Shown: positions 25,278 to 36,624, counted from the stretch's first letter. The stretch is DNA of 64,000 bases from Acidobacteriota bacterium (GCA_018268715.1 JAFDVZ010000002.1:243632-307631); one strand, 5' to 3'. A program made the numbers and translations. The notes: generated by a model not told the origin, from the letters alone.

Positions 25278-26924
25278 CCCGCGCAGGACCTTGCCGGGGA
25301 GCTTGTTCGTCATTGCTCCGTTTTCGATCACCGGGACTCCGTTCACTAACACGTGGCGCATTCCCGTGGCTAACTGGCTCGGTTCGGCGAAGGTCGACTG
25401 GTCGCGGATGGCGGCCGGGTCGAAGACTACGATGTCGGCCCACAGGCCTTGCTTCAGGACTCCGCGGTCGGTCAGGCGCATGCGCTGGGCGGGCAGGGCG
25501 CTGAATTTGCGGATGGCGTCTTCGAGCGTCAGCTTGTGCTCCTCGCGGACGTACTTGCGCAGGATGCGGGGAAACGTTCCGTAGGCGCGCGGGTGCGGAT
25601 GCTCTCGGCCCAACAGGCCGTCGGGCGCGGCGCCCTGCGAGTCGTTATCCACTGAGACCCAGGGTTGCTGGAGCGCGAGCGCTACGTCGGGCTCCGACAT
25701 GCCGAAGACCGCCACGGAGGTGAACGCCTGGTCTTCGATGAGCAGGTCGAAGATCGTGTCGATGGGGTCCTTGTTCCAGAGCTTGGCGACGTCGGCGATG
25801 GTCTTGCCTTGCAGCTCGCGCAGCTTGGGGTTCTGCACTACGCCGATCAGAATCGATTCGGGGCCGGCGATCTCCTGCCACTCGTTGTCCCAGGCGGTGC
25901 TGGGCTCCAACATCTCGCGGCGGATGCGGGCGCGGGCGGCGGGGTCCTTCAGACGCTCGATCAGCTTCGCGTCGCCGCCGTCGTGGGCCCATGGCGGGAT
26001 GAAGGCCGAAAATGTGTTGAACCAGGCGGGGTAGGCGTAGGTGTCGGCGGCGATGTCGACGCCCGCGGCTCGCGCTTTTTCGATGTGGGCGATGATTTCG
26101 GGCATGCGGCCCCAGTTGGGCTTGCCGGCCGCTTTCAGATGCCAGATTTCGACGGGGATGCGGCCTTCGCGACCGATGCGGATGGCTTCGTCGAGGGCCG
26201 GGATGATGGCGTCGCCTTCGCTGCGCATGTGCGTGGCGTAGATGCCTCCCATTTTGCCGGCTTCGGCGGCGAGCGCGATCAGCTCTTCGGTGGTCGCGTA
26301 GGGCGCGGGAGCGTATTGGAGCGATGTCGAGACGCCGACGGCGCCGTCGCGCATGGCGGCGCGGACCAGTTCCTTCATGCGCTCGAGTTCAGCGGGGGTG
26401 GGGGCGCGGTCGCCGTCGCCCAGAACATAACGGCGTACTTGCGTGGCGCCGACGTAGTTGGCCACGTTGATGCCGATGCCCTGCTTTTCAAGACGGGCGA
26501 AGTATTGGCGGAAGGTGGACCAGTCGGGCTGGATGCCGTAGTGATCGAAGCCGGCGCGGTCGGCCTTGCGGATGGCGTCGTTCAGAGGGGCCGCGGATCC
26601 GCCTTCGCCGGTGATTTCAGTGGTGATGCCCTGGTAGATCTTCGAGGGCAGGCTGGGGCGCACGAGGATGCTCAGCTCGGATTGGCCGAGCATGTCGATG
26701 AAGCCGGGGGCGACGACGAGGCCTCGGGCGTCGAGCGTCTTGGCGGCGGGGGAGTTGGCGAGTTGGCCGATGGCGGCGATGCGGCCGTTGCGGATGCCGA
26801 TGTCGCCGGAATACCAGGGCGAGCCTGTGCCGTCGATGATCTGGCCGTTGCGGATGAGGATGTCGAAGGGTTGGGCCGCGGCTAGACCGCACATCGCGGC
26901 AAGGGTGAGAATGAAGGGGCGCAC
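25260..26924 (-). CDS. Exported amidohydrolase of the D-aminoacylase family, atypical metal site
   Basis: 554 residues starting at GTG 26924, with a signal peptide ([14 protein letters not shown]). The fold is N-acyl-D-amino-acid deacylase-like: [87 protein letters not shown], and the C-terminal barrel end [14 protein letters not shown]. The usual first metal motif (xDxHxH) is replaced by FIDMLGQSE, and the Cys ligand region reads EITGEGGS. The metal site therefore differs from true D-aminoacylase. Exported hydrolysis of an acylated amino compound is inferred. Confidence 0.8.
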   Translation of the reverse strand: MRPFILTLAAMCGLAAAQPFDILIRNGQIIDGTGSPWYSGDIGIRNGRIAAIGQLANSPAAKTLDARGLVVAPGFIDMLGQSELSILVRPSLPSKIYQGITTEITGEGGSAAPLNDAIRKADRAGFDHYGIQPDWSTFRQYFARLEKQGIGINVANYVGATQVRRYVLGDGDRAPTPAELERMKELVRAAMRDGAVGVSTSLQYAPAPYATTEELIALAAEAGKMGGIYATHMRSEGDAIIPALDEAIRIGREGRIPVEIWHLKAAGKPNWGRMPEIIAHIEKARAAGVDIAADTYAYPAWFNTFSAFIPPWAHDGGDAKLIERLKDPAARARIRREMLEPSTAWDNEWQEIAGPESILIGVVQNPKLRELQGKTIADVAKLWNKDPIDTIFDLLIEDQAFTSVAVFGMSEPDVALALQQPWVSVDNDSQGAAPDGLLGREHPHPRAYGTFPRILRKYVREEHKLTLEDAIRKFSALPAQRMRLTDRGVLKQGLWADIVVFDPAAIRDQSTFAEPSQLATGMRHVLVNGVPVIENGAMTNKLPGKVLRGAGYRP

Positions 26925-26974
26925 CTTCGTATTTTTGCCTATTTAGAGAGGTAGCCGAATTGCCGTACACTGAT

Positions 26975-27000
26975 ATATCCAATGGACATATCCAATGGTC
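26975..27000 (+). repeat. Two 13-bp direct repeats upstream of the GalU-like gene
   Basis: ATATCCAATGGAC (26975-26987) is followed at once by ATATCCAATGGTC (26988-27000), differing by one base. The pair ends 7 bases before the ATG at 27008 and sits where a repressor would block initiation. A TACACT hexamer lies just upstream at 26966-26971. Confidence 0.55.
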
Positions 27001-27007
27001 AAGCCGG

Positions 27008-27862
27008 ATGAACATTAAGAAAGCTGTGGTGACTGCGGCTGCCAAGGGGCAGCGGAACCTGCCGATGCAGACGTTGATCGATGGGCAGGGGAATGAGCGA
27101 TCGGTGTTGGCGGTGATCATTCAGGAGGCGCTTCGGGCGGGCGTCGAGGAGATCGCGGTGGTGGTGCATCCGGGCGACGCCGATGCCTACGGGAAGTTGG
27201 TGGAGGGCAGTCCGGCCAAGGTCCGCTTCATCGAACAGAAGGAGCCGCGCGGGTATGGCCACGCGGTGTGGTGCGCCAGGGATTTCACCGGAGCGGACTC
27301 GTTTCTGCACCTAGTGGGAGATCACATCTATGTGCGGGGCGGCGCGGTGGGATCGGCGCAGGAGTTGGTGGAGGCCGCGGCCGCCGAGGATTGCGCCGTG
27401 TCGGGCGTGCAGGTGACGCGCGAGAATCTGCTGCCGTATTACGGAACGGTGGGCGGGCAGCGCGTGGCCGGCAGCAACGGGCTGTACCGCATCGAGACGG
27501 TGATCGAGAAGCCGACGCCTACCGAAGCCGAGCAGAGCCTGGCCGCCCCGGGGCTGCGCAGCGGACAGTACCTGTGTTTCTACGGCATGCACGTGCTGTC
27601 GCCGGCGGTGATGGAAATCCTGGAGCGGCTGCTGGCGGCCGGCGGGCGGGTGACGCTGTCGGAGGCGCTGGCCGAGCTGGCTCGGAGGGAACGGTACCTG
27701 GCGCTGATTCAGGCGGGGCGCAGGTTCGATGTCGGCGTGAAGTATGGGTTGTTTGAGGCGCAGTTGGCCATTGGGCTGAGCGGCGAGGAGCGCGACGTGG
27801 TGCTGGCGCGGTTGCTCGACGTGCTGGCGAACCGCGAGGCGGCCTCGGGGGCGCGGGCGTGA
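27008..27862 (+). CDS. GalU-like sugar-phosphate nucleotidyltransferase, altered signature
   Basis: 284 residues from ATG 27008; an upstream frame start at 26960 runs through the repeats and is rejected. GalU landmarks are present: [80 protein letters not shown]. The N-terminal signature, normally GxGTRxLPxTKxxPK, reads [16 protein letters not shown]. Arg, Leu and Pro are kept but the Lys residues are lost. It either uses another catalytic residue or binds sugar nucleotide without catalysis. It overlaps the fusion gene by 4 bases (GTGA). Confidence 0.75.
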   Translation: MNIKKAVVTAAAKGQRNLPMQTLIDGQGNERSVLAVIIQEALRAGVEEIAVVVHPGDADAYGKLVEGSPAKVRFIEQKEPRGYGHAVWCARDFTGADSFLHLVGDHIYVRGGAVGSAQELVEAAAAEDCAVSGVQVTRENLLPYYGTVGGQRVAGSNGLYRIETVIEKPTPTEAEQSLAAPGLRSGQYLCFYGMHVLSPAVMEILERLLAAGGRVTLSEALAELARRERYLALIQAGRRFDVGVKYGLFEAQLAIGLSGEERDVVLARLLDVLANREAASGARA

Positions 27863-30800
27863 GCGAACTGTGGAATATCGTTTCGTCGGGTTCAGCGCAG
27901 GTTCGGAACCGGTCGCTTGATGCGTTCTGCCGGGCGGCTTCGGCCGAGACGCTGCTGGCTGAGTGCGAGGATCTGGATCGGCATCGGCGCGGTAGCGCGA
28001 ACCTGTATGAACGCGTGCGAACGCTGTTCTTTCTGTATGCGATTCACCGGTTCCACTTGCCGTACAAGCCGGGCATCCGTAGCCGGGCGCTGATTCCTTT
28101 TCATGGATTCGAACACCTGCTGAAGCGGCGGTATCAGGAGGCAATCGATATTTTCGTCGCCGAGCAGGCGCGAGCGGGCGCGAGTGAGGCGGTTTCGAGC
28201 GCGCTGGCGGCGGCGTATCGCGGGTTGGCGTTCCAGCGGCTGGCCGAACAGGTGCGGCGGAGCGTGCGGTCGGTCCGCGGCAACCAGTGGATGTTCCGGA
28301 CCGGGCATTCGGAGGATTATCCGCTGCGGATACGGCGGGAGTTGGCGGAACCGGCGGGTCCGGAGGGCGCGTTTCCGATTTTGCATGAGGCGACGCCGGT
28401 CCGCATGGACCTGACGCACAGCGGTTGGAGCGACATCTTCTTCCTGGGGATGGATTACCCGGAAGGCGCGCGGGTGCTGAATGTTTCGATCGACCTGGCG
28501 GTGCGAGGTTCCGGCTCCGTGGCGCCGAAGCCGCCGGTGGAGGCCTTTTTCCGCGTGATCGACCGGCCTGTGTTGCGGCTGGTGAGCGTGGACCTGGAAG
28601 CGACGGCCGAGATCGCGGACCTGAACGAGTTGTTCGATTTCGGGCGGGATTATCTGGGGTTACTGAAGGCCGCGGTGATCGCGTCGGGGCTTGTGCCGCC
28701 GGGCATGGAGGGTTCCGGACAGCCGCTGTCGGCGGTGTTGGGCAAGCTGATTGGACGGCCGGGGTTCGGCATCGAGATCGTCAGCCGGGTGAACGATATT
28801 CCGAAGGGGTCGCGGCTGGCGGTGTCGACGAATTTGCTGGCCTGCCTGATCGCCGTTTGCATGCGGGCGACGGGACAGGCGAAGGCGTTGACTGGCCAAT
28901 TACAGGAGAGCGAGCGGCGGTTGACGGCGGCGCGCGCGATTCTGGGCGAGTGGTTGGGAGGGTCGGGCGGCGGGTGGCAGGACTCGGGCGGCGTGTGGCC
29001 GGGCATCAAATTGATCCAGGGCGTGCCGGCGGCCGTTGGGGATCTGGAGTTTGGAGTGAGCCGCGGGCGGTTGCTGCCGTCGCATCGCATTCTGGGGCGC
29101 GACCTGGTGAGCGCCGAGACTCGGACGAAGCTGCAGGACAGCCTGGTGCTGGTGCATGGCGGCATGGCGCAGGACGTCGGACCGATTCTCGAGATGGTGA
29201 CCGAGAAGTATCTGCTGCGTTCCGAGGCGGAATGGGCGGGGCGTCAGGAGGCTTGCGGGATCCTGGATGACATTATCGGCCTGCTTGAGTCAGGCGATGT
29301 CAAGGGGATTGGACAGGCGACTCAGCGGAATTTCGAGGGTCCGATCCAGACGATTATTCCCTGGGCTTCGAACTTGTACACGGAAACGCTGATCCGGCGG
29401 GTGAGCGAGGAGTTCGGACCGGCGTTCTGGGGATTCTGGATGCTGGGCGGGATGTCGGGCGGCGGCATGGGGTTCATCTTCGCGCCGGAACGGAAGGCCG
29501 AGGCCCAGGAACGGCTGCAGGCGATCATGCGCGAGACCAAGCGGCGGCTGGAGGGCGGCGTGCCGTTCGCCATGGAGCCGGTGGTGTACGACTTCGCCAT
29601 CAACGAGCGCGGCACGTGGGCGGAGATCGCCGAGGTGATGCCGGCGGGTTACTACAACCTGGTTCTGCCGGGCGTGCTGCGGAAGGAGACGCGGTCGCTG
29701 TCGGCTTGCGAACGGGCGGATTTGCAGCGCTTCAGCGCGCTGTGCCGGGACGATTCGCAGGGGCGGATTCAATCGTTCTTCGAACGGCTGCTGCCGCGCG
29801 AGGACGATGGCGGGCGAAGGACGGATACGCTGGAGGCGCTGCTCAACAAGCTGGGGTTCGACCCGGTGCAGCATGAGCGGATCCAATCGGACCTGCGGGC
29901 GGGCCGCATCGGCCTGGCGCAGAACCGGCTGCCGGTGTCGAGCCGGATTGAGGATGTCGATGACGTAGCGCAGGCGGCCGATTTGGCGAGCTATGCGAAG
30001 ACGGGCGCGGATGCGCTGGCGGCGGGCGCCGTGGCGGTGGTGAGCCTGGCGGGCGGGGCGGGCAGCCGTTGGACCAAGGGCGCGGGCGTGGTGAAGGCGC
30101 TGAATCCGTTTTGTAAGATCGCCGGCGCGCACCGCAGCTTTGTCGAAGTCCACTTAGCCAAGAGCCGTAAGACGTCGCGGAAATATGGGGCCGCCGTGCC
30201 GCATGTCATCACGACGAGTTATATGACTCACGAGCCGGTGGAGCGGCATCTTCGGGCCGTGGGTAACTATGGCTATGAGGGGCCGCTGTATCTTTCGCCG
30301 GGGCGGACGGTGGGGCTGAGGCTGGCGCCGATGGCTCGCGATTTGCGATTCGCCTGGGAGGAGATGCCGCAGCAGATGCTGGACGCGCAGGCGCAGAAGG
30401 TCCGCGAGAGTTCGCGGGCGGCGCTGATTGCGTGGGCCAAGCAGGTGGGCGAGGGGAGCAATTACACCGATAACCTTCCCATGCAATGCCTGCATCCGGT
30501 GGGGCACTGGTACGAGATTCCGAACCTGTTCCGCAATGGCGTGCTGGCCAGGATTCTGGACGAGCGGCCGGGGTTGCGCTATCTGATGGTGCATAACATC
30601 GACACGATGGGCGCCGATCTGGACCCGGCGATTCTCGGTTATCACATCGAACGCGGTTCGGCGATGACGGTGGAGGTGATTACCCGGAAGATCGACGATC
30701 GCGGAGGCGGGCTGGCGCGGGTGGACGGGCATGTGCGGCTGATTGAAGGCATGGCGCTGCCGCGCGAGGAGAAGGAGTTCGAGCTTTCCTACTACAACTC

Positions 30801-31152
30801 GAACACGTTCTGGATCGATGTCGATGCGCTGCTGAAGGCGTTCGGGCTGGGGCGGTCGGAGTTGGGCAATGACGCCAGGGTTTCCGCCGCGGTGCGCGAT
30901 ATGGCCGCGCGCATGCCGACCTACATCACGCTGAAGGACGTCAAGAAGCGCTGGGGCAAGGGCCAGGAGGATATCTTCCCGGTGACGCAGTTTGAGAAGT
31001 TATGGGTGGATATGACGGCGCTGGCGGAGTTGAGCTGCCAGTTTGTGGCGGCGCCACGCGTGCGCGGGCAGCAGTTGAAGGAGCCGGCGCAGTTGGATGG
31101 GTGGCTGCGCGACGGGTCGGCGGCCTTTGTCGCGGGTTTGTGCGAGTTCTGA
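27859..31152 (+). CDS. Giant GHMP-type sugar kinase / UDP-sugar pyrophosphorylase fusion
   Basis: 1097 residues from GTG 27859. Residues about 160-620 resemble GHMP sugar kinases of the fucokinase type: [27 protein letters not shown] (315-325, the ATP loop, normally GSGLGTSS), [17 protein letters not shown] (about 370) and [15 protein letters not shown] (about 529-542). Residues about 690-1097 resemble eukaryotic-type UDP-glucose pyrophosphorylase: [15 protein letters not shown] (727-741), [37 protein letters not shown] (about 913) and [15 protein letters not shown]. Sequential phosphorylation of a free sugar and transfer to a nucleotide is inferred. The order is the reverse of bifunctional FKP. 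The N-terminal 150 residues are unassigned. Confidence 0.72.
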   Translation: MSELWNIVSSGSAQVRNRSLDAFCRAASAETLLAECEDLDRHRRGSANLYERVRTLFFLYAIHRFHLPYKPGIRSRALIPFHGFEHLLKRRYQEAIDIFVAEQARAGASEAVSSALAAAYRGLAFQRLAEQVRRSVRSVRGNQWMFRTGHSEDYPLRIRRELAEPAGPEGAFPILHEATPVRMDLTHSGWSDIFFLGMDYPEGARVLNVSIDLAVRGSGSVAPKPPVEAFFRVIDRPVLRLVSVDLEATAEIADLNELFDFGRDYLGLLKAAVIASGLVPPGMEGSGQPLSAVLGKLIGRPGFGIEIVSRVNDIPKGSRLAVSTNLLACLIAVCMRATGQAKALTGQLQESERRLTAARAILGEWLGGSGGGWQDSGGVWPGIKLIQGVPAAVGDLEFGVSRGRLLPSHRILGRDLVSAETRTKLQDSLVLVHGGMAQDVGPILEMVTEKYLLRSEAEWAGRQEACGILDDIIGLLESGDVKGIGQATQRNFEGPIQTIIPWASNLYTETLIRRVSEEFGPAFWGFWMLGGMSGGGMGFIFAPERKAEAQERLQAIMRETKRRLEGGVPFAMEPVVYDFAINERGTWAEIAEVMPAGYYNLVLPGVLRKETRSLSACERADLQRFSALCRDDSQGRIQSFFERLLPREDDGGRRTDTLEALLNKLGFDPVQHERIQSDLRAGRIGLAQNRLPVSSRIEDVDDVAQAADLASYAKTGADALAAGAVAVVSLAGGAGSRWTKGAGVVKALNPFCKIAGAHRSFVEVHLAKSRKTSRKYGAAVPHVITTSYMTHEPVERHLRAVGNYGYEGPLYLSPGRTVGLRLAPMARDLRFAWEEMPQQMLDAQAQKVRESSRAALIAWAKQVGEGSNYTDNLPMQCLHPVGHWYEIPNLFRNGVLARILDERPGLRYLMVHNIDTMGADLDPAILGYHIERGSAMTVEVITRKIDDRGGGLARVDGHVRLIEGMALPREEKEFELSYYNSNTFWIDVDALLKAFGLGRSELGNDARVSAAVRDMAARMPTYITLKDVKKRWGKGQEDIFPVTQFEKLWVDMTALAELSCQFVAAPRVRGQQLKEPAQLDGWLRDGSAAFVAGLCEF

Positions 31153-31243
31153 ACCGGAGCCCGCGCGCCGCGCTTAACCTCGCTTAAACGGACCGATTGA
31201 ACTATTGCCCGCGTGGGCGGGCGAGTTCCATACTCGGAGTGAA

Positions 31244-32161
31244 ATGACCGAGCCTTCCGGCGGGGCGCAACAGGGTAAACAGTCCGCGGCGAGGAATTCG
31301 GTGTTGGCGGCGCTGGGGCTGACCGCTTTCAAGATCGTCGTCGGGCTGTTGACCGGAAGCCTGGGAATCCTGGCGGAGGCGGCGCATTCGGCGCTTGACC
31401 TGGTGGCCGCCATGGTCACTTACCTGGCGGTCCGCGTGGCCGGGCGGCCGGCCGACAAGGGCCATCCTTACGGGCATGGGAAGGTGGAGAACCTTTCGGC
31501 CTTCATCGAAACGCTGTTGTTGCTGGCGACGTGCGTCTGGATCGTGTACGAGGCGGGGAAGCGGCTGTTGGTGGGCGGCGTGGAAGTGGAGGTGAACTTC
31601 TGGTCGTTCGCGGTAATGATTACGTCGATTGCGATCGACGTGTCGCGGTCGCGGATGCTGTATCGCGCGGCTCGCGAGCATAACAGCCAGGCGCTGGAGG
31701 CCGATGCGCTGCACTTCCAGACCGATATCTGGAGTTCGTCGGTGGTGGTGCTGGGGCTGGTTTGCGTGAAGCTGGCCGATGTCGTTCCGGGCGCGGACTG
31801 GCTGCGGAAGGCCGACGCCGTGGCCGCGCTGGGAGTGGCGGCGATTGTGGTGGGCGTGATCGCGCGGTTGGGCATGCGGACCGTCGCGGCGCTGATGGAC
31901 GCCGCGCCCGAGGGGTACGCCGAGAGGATCGCCGCGGCCGCCGAGGCGGTGCCCGGCGTGGTGGATTGTCACGATGTGCGGGTGCGGTATTCGGGGCCGT
32001 GGCTGTTCGCCGATGTGCATGTCACCGTGGACGGCGGGCTGTCGCTACGCGAGGCGCATGCGCTGACGGAACGGATCGAGGCCGCGGTGCGCGCCGAGTT
32101 GCCCGGCCTCGATCTGGTGGTGCATCCTGAACCGGCGGAGCCCGCTCACTTGAGCGAGTAG
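31244..32161 (+). CDS. Cation diffusion facilitator (CDF) transporter
   Basis: 305 residues from ATG 31244 (GGAG 4 bases upstream; CATACT ends 9 bases upstream). Six transmembrane helices span about 18-205. The metal site appears as LAEAAHSALDLVAA in helix 2 (His...Asp) and EADALHFQTDIWSS in helix 5 (HxxxD). KGHPYGHGKVENL is the family loop. The C-terminal cytoplasmic domain (VPGVVDCHDVRVRYSGPWLFADVHVTVDG) is present. It exports Zn, Fe or Mn in exchange for protons. It overlaps the convergent next gene by 16 bases. Confidence 0.92.
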   Translation: MTEPSGGAQQGKQSAARNSVLAALGLTAFKIVVGLLTGSLGILAEAAHSALDLVAAMVTYLAVRVAGRPADKGHPYGHGKVENLSAFIETLLLLATCVWIVYEAGKRLLVGGVEVEVNFWSFAVMITSIAIDVSRSRMLYRAAREHNSQALEADALHFQTDIWSSSVVVLGLVCVKLADVVPGADWLRKADAVAALGVAAIVVGVIARLGMRTVAALMDAAPEGYAERIAAAAEAVPGVVDCHDVRVRYSGPWLFADVHVTVDGGLSLREAHALTERIEAAVRAELPGLDLVVHPEPAEPAHLSE

Positions 32162-33114
32162 AACGTGTACTTGTAGGTCCACTTGAACTCGCGGCCCGGA
32201 TCGGCCTGGATGTTGATGTAGGCTTCGGGGCAGAAGGTGGTCCGGATGGACCAGTAGACGAGCTTGGCGAGCGGCTGGTCGCCCTTGATGCGGACGCCCG
32301 CGCCGGCCTTCTTGTTCTCCAGGCGGAAGTCGTAGTCCTGGGCGGTGGGGCCGAAGCCCTTGAATTCGCCGTAGACGCTTTCGCCGGTTTGTAGCTCCTT
32401 CGAATAGACGATTTTGCGGCCTTCGGGGGCCGCGCCAGAGCCGCGCATCGGCTGCACCAGTTGCAGGTCGAAGGGGAATTCCACCACCGTGTCGGGACCG
32501 GTGGCGGCGCCGTCCATGACGAAGAAGTTGTGGTTGTATTGCTGGGCCTGAATGGCCTTCTTGCCGGTGTTCTTGAGCGAATGCTCGATGGTCATTTCGG
32601 GCTGGGTTTTGCCCAGGCGGATGGTCTTGGTGTAGCGGTAGGCGTAGCCGCTGGGGTCGGTGAGGGTCTGGGTGAAGGTGATGTAGTCCTTGCCGCGCTT
32701 GATGGTCCACTTTCCGGGGTCGACGATGTCGTAGGTGCGGAATGGTTCGAAGGGACGCTCGTCGGGGCGGCGCACGACGCCGATGCCGATGCGGATGAAC
32801 GTGCCGCCGGGTTTGGATTCGCCGAAGCCGAGGCTGCCGTCGGGTCCACGGAAATCCTCGACCGGGCCGAGGATGGAGTCGTGCAGTTTGGGGTCGTACT
32901 TGGGGAACCACTGGCCGAAGTATTCGTGGCCCGCGGCGCGGAGGCTCGCGATTTGACCGGACCAATCGAAACGGGTGCCGCGATAGTAGCCGTTGGCGGC
33001 GTCGGGCAGGTAGAACTTCGCCGTTATAGCCTTGGTGGAGAGCTCGGCTTGGGGGAAATCGGCCGCCATCGCGACGGCGGAGAGGACTGCGCACAGCAGG
33101 ACTGAGGTTCGCAC
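32146..33114 (-). CDS. Exported beta-rich protein, possibly mutarotase-like
   Basis: 322 residues starting at GTG 33114, with a signal peptide (SVLLCAVLSAVAMA). The rest is strand-rich: ITAKFYLPDAANGYYRGTRFDWSG, FGQWFPKYDP, DYITFTQTLTDPSGYAYRYTKTIRL, YNHNFFVMDGAATGPDTVVEFPF and a final CPEAYINIQADPGREFKWTYKY. The pattern recalls the galactose-mutarotase-like sandwich (the NHNFF His and PEAY region), but the resemblance is weak. TAGCGT on the minus strand ends 7 bases before the start. Single gene, divergent from nothing close. Confidence 0.55.
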   Translation of the reverse strand: MRTSVLLCAVLSAVAMAADFPQAELSTKAITAKFYLPDAANGYYRGTRFDWSGQIASLRAAGHEYFGQWFPKYDPKLHDSILGPVEDFRGPDGSLGFGESKPGGTFIRIGIGVVRRPDERPFEPFRTYDIVDPGKWTIKRGKDYITFTQTLTDPSGYAYRYTKTIRLGKTQPEMTIEHSLKNTGKKAIQAQQYNHNFFVMDGAATGPDTVVEFPFDLQLVQPMRGSGAAPEGRKIVYSKELQTGESVYGEFKGFGPTAQDYDFRLENKKAGAGVRIKGDQPLAKLVYWSIRTTFCPEAYINIQADPGREFKWTYKYTFYSLK

Positions 33115-33132
33115 GTGGACTACGCTATCACG

Positions 33133-34164
33133 CTAGTCGCCGATGCGCACGGGACCGGCGTAACCGGTCATTTCCAGATAGCCGGAGCCACGGATGGGGC
33201 GTCCCTGCTTTCGGCCAGTGAGTTCGATGGCGCCTTCCCAATACTTGGCCAGCTCCTGCTCGCGGAGGCGCGTGCCCAGTTGGGCGTCGAGGCCGAGCGA
33301 GGGGACTTCAATACGCCATTCGATGGGGTAGCGGGCTTGGGTTTCGGGGCTGGTCCACGTGGCGCCGAGCTGCAGGGTGAAGTCGTCGCGGGTGAGGCGG
33401 CGCGCCCGGCCTTCGGCGTCAATGTAGGTTCCGGCGGAGAAGGGATCGGAGGAGCCGTCCTTGTGGCGCAGGCGGAATAGCATGAGCTCGGAGTTGTCTT
33501 CGAACTGGAGGCTGAACCAGTCCCAACCGGTCTGTTCGGGCGCGAGTTGGTGGGTGAAGAATTCGTGGTCCATCCAGGCGAGCCCTTCGACCTTGTAGGC
33601 GCGTCCTTCGATGGTTATGGCGCCGGCGGCGGCGAGACGGGTGATTGAGATGTAGTGGGAGGCTCGGCCTTCGCCCGCGGCTTTCTGGCTGACGCCGTTC
33701 GCGCCGTGAATGACGGGCGGCTTCTGCGGCGTCAACGTGAGGTGGATGCGGAAGGCGGCGTCGATGGCGGTGAGTTCGTGCGCGTTTGCGGTGATGCGGG
33801 CGGACCAGTTGCCGTTCCACACGCGGCCTTCGGCGAGGTCGGCGCCGGCGAGTCCCGCGGCCTGGCGGTTCAGGCGCTCGGCGTGGCGGAAGCGCTGGCC
33901 GTCGATGTCGCTGAGGGCCAGGTGGGCTAGCCATGCGTCGTTCACGTCCCAGATGGTGGCGGCGGGGTCTTGGCTGACGCCGTGACGGAAGAAGGTGAGC
34001 TCGAAGCCGAAGCGGTGGCCGTCGGCGGCGCGCAGGTTGCCTGTGTAATACCACCACTCGGTTTGAAACTCGGGGTGGTTGAAGTGATCGCGCGGGAATT
34101 CGTAGTGATAGCCGGGCAGCGCCAGGCGGTAGGCCATCAGCAGGGCGAGCGCGCTACTCTTCAT
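33133..34164 (-). CDS. AttH/CrtC-type lipocalin-like exported protein
   Basis: 343 residues from ATG 34164, which overlaps the end of the permease gene by 11 bases. A short hydrophobic N terminus is followed by the AttH signature: YHYEFPRDHFNHPEFQTEWWYYTGNL, FGFELTFFRHG, DAWLAHLALSDIDGQRF, then AYKVEGLAWMDHEF and WDWFSLQFEDNSELMLFRLR. This is the double-lipocalin fold shared by AttH and hydroxyneurosporene synthase (CrtC). With the ABC genes upstream it matches AttEFGH-like loci. A lipid-like ligand handled in the periplasm is inferred. Confidence 0.85.
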   Translation of the reverse strand: MKSSALALLMAYRLALPGYHYEFPRDHFNHPEFQTEWWYYTGNLRAADGHRFGFELTFFRHGVSQDPAATIWDVNDAWLAHLALSDIDGQRFRHAERLNRQAAGLAGADLAEGRVWNGNWSARITANAHELTAIDAAFRIHLTLTPQKPPVIHGANGVSQKAAGEGRASHYISITRLAAAGAITIEGRAYKVEGLAWMDHEFFTHQLAPEQTGWDWFSLQFEDNSELMLFRLRHKDGSSDPFSAGTYIDAEGRARRLTRDDFTLQLGATWTSPETQARYPIEWRIEVPSLGLDAQLGTRLREQELAKYWEGAIELTGRKQGRPIRGSGYLEMTGYAGPVRIGD

Positions 34165-36624
34165 GCACCACCTCAATGGGGTTCAGCTTCGCGGCGATGC
34201 GGGCGGGATAGATGGCGGCGATGACGGTGGCCGCGTAGACCAGCGTGATGGCGCCGAGCAGGACCGCGATGGGCCAGTGGAACTGGATGGTCCAGCCGAA
34301 GGACTGCTTGTTGATGACGTAGATGAGCAGGAGCGATAGCAGGACGCCCAGGATCAGGCCCGCGACGTTGGCCAGCAGGCCTAGCAACGCCGCTTCAAAC
34401 AGGATGACGCGGCGGAGTTGGGCCGTGGCGCCGCCGAGGAAACGCAGCAAGCCGAATTCGCGACGGCGGTCGATGACCAGAGCCAGCAGCGCTCCCGCGA
34501 CGCCCATGATTGCGACGAAGACGGCTACCGCTTCGAGCGCGTAGGTGATGGAGAAGGTGCGGTCGAAGATGGCGATGGCTTCCTCGCGCAGGGAGCGGTT
34601 GGTGAGTACGACGACCTTGCGGCCGGCTACGGCGCGTTCGACGGCGGCGCGGCCGGATTCGAGAGACGCCGCCGGTTTCAGATAGACGGCGAGGTTTGAG
34701 ACGGCCGGGTCGGGCAGGTATTTGAGCAACGTCGAACGGTCCATGATGATGTAGCCGCGCTCGTTCGAGTAGTCGTAGTAGACGTCCAGGATGTTGAGGC
34801 GCACGGGGCGGCCGGCCAGGGCGATGCCGATCGTGTCGCCGGCTCGGACGTGGTGCTTGTTGGCGAACGGTTCGCTGACGATGACGTTGTCGCGGCCGGG
34901 CATGGCGGCGAAGATGGATCGCGGGTTGGCGCCGGACAGGAACGGGCGGGCGCCGTAGCGAGCTACGATGCGCGCGTCGCCGGCGCCGAGGGTGGCGGGC
35001 ATGCCCTGGTAGGTGATTTCGTAGGCGCGGAAACGGTCGACGGCGGCGATTTCGGGCAGGGCTTCGATGCGGTCGGCGACTTCGGGGGCGAGGGTGGGGT
35101 GACGGTCGGCGCCGGCGGGACTGGCGGGGCGGAGATAGAGGTCGGCCTGGAGGCGGTCCTGCATCCAGAGCAGAACGGTTTGGCGGAAGCTGCCCACCAT
35201 GATGCCGACGGCGGCCATCATGGCGATGGCGGTGGAGAGCGCGCCCACCAGGACGGCGGTGCGTCGCATGGATCCGGCCAGGGAGCGGACGGCGAGCAGC
35301 GCTTCGGCTCCGAAGAGGCGGCCTAGCGGGGCGGCGCCCGCGATGGTGAGTCCGGAGATGAGCGCCGGGATGGCGAGGGCCGATGCCGCGATCAGCGTGA
35401 CGGCGGCCAGGTAGCCGTAGAGCGGTTTGCCGTCGATCGCGGGCTGGCGGGAGGCGATCCAGGCGGCCAGGGCGAGCACCGCGGCGAAGGCGAGATCGCG
35501 CAGGCTGTGGACGCGAACCTGGTGATCGCGGCGGCCTCGGGACATCGCTTCGACGGGCGGGACTTGGGCCGCTTCCCAGGCCGGCGCCAGGGCGGAGATC
35601 ACCGAGACCGCAACGCCCAGCGCGACGCCGAGCAGCGACGTTGCGAGCGTCAGTTCGATGGGGGCGGGCGTGCTGCTGACGTAGAGCGACCCGACCGTGG
35701 CGGCGACCAGGCCGACTGCGCCTTGCGCCATGGCGCGGCCGAGCAGGATGCCGGCCAGGCCTCCCGCCAGGCCCAGGGCGGCTGCTTCGCCGAGGAACGC
35801 CGCGAGGATGGCGGGGCGGGGGGCGCCCAGGGCTCGCACGATGCCGATCTCCGCGCGGCGGCGCACCACCGATACGGAGATCGTGTTGTAGATAAGGAAC
35901 GCTCCGACCACCAGCGCGATGTAGCTGAGCACGCGGAGATTCCAGCGGAAGGCGGCGAGCATGCGGCGATTTTCGGCGGTGCGGGAACCGTAGGCGGCGA
36001 CGGTGATGCCGGGTCCAGCGGCGCGCTGAAGGAGGTCGAGCGGGGCGGGGCCGGTGATCAGGATGCGGTCCAGACGGCCGGCGCGACCGAGGATGCGCGT
36101 GGCGGGCGCGAGGTCCATCACGATGGCTTCGCCGGAACGCTCGCCGAGAACGCCGCGTACGGTGTACTCGTTGGCGTGGTCGTTGATGAGCAGGCGGACG
36201 CGATCGCCAGTGCGGTAGCCGAGGTCGGCGCCGGTCCAGATGGAGTCCTGGCGGCTGAAGGAGGCGCTGTCGGAGGGGCCTTCGGGCGGGCGGTGGGCGA
36301 GCAGGTCGACGCCGAGGAAGGGAACGGTGCGGCGGCGATCGGCGATGACGGCGTAGTCCTCGATGCGGGGGTCGAGCTTCAGCGGCTCCTGCAGAAGGGC
36401 GAGGCGGGTGAGGACGCCGGCGGGGATGCCTCCGGCGGTGGTGACCTCGTAATCGGCGGCGCCGGCGAGCGTTTCCATGGAGGATCGGAAGGAGCCTGCG
36501 GCGGCGGATCCCGCGAGTTCAATGGCGAGCACCACCGCTACTCCCAGCGCTACCGCGGCGACGGTGAGCAGCGTCCGCGCGGGCTCCCGCCGCAGCGGGC
36601 GCAGGATCAGGCGATGGAACAGGA

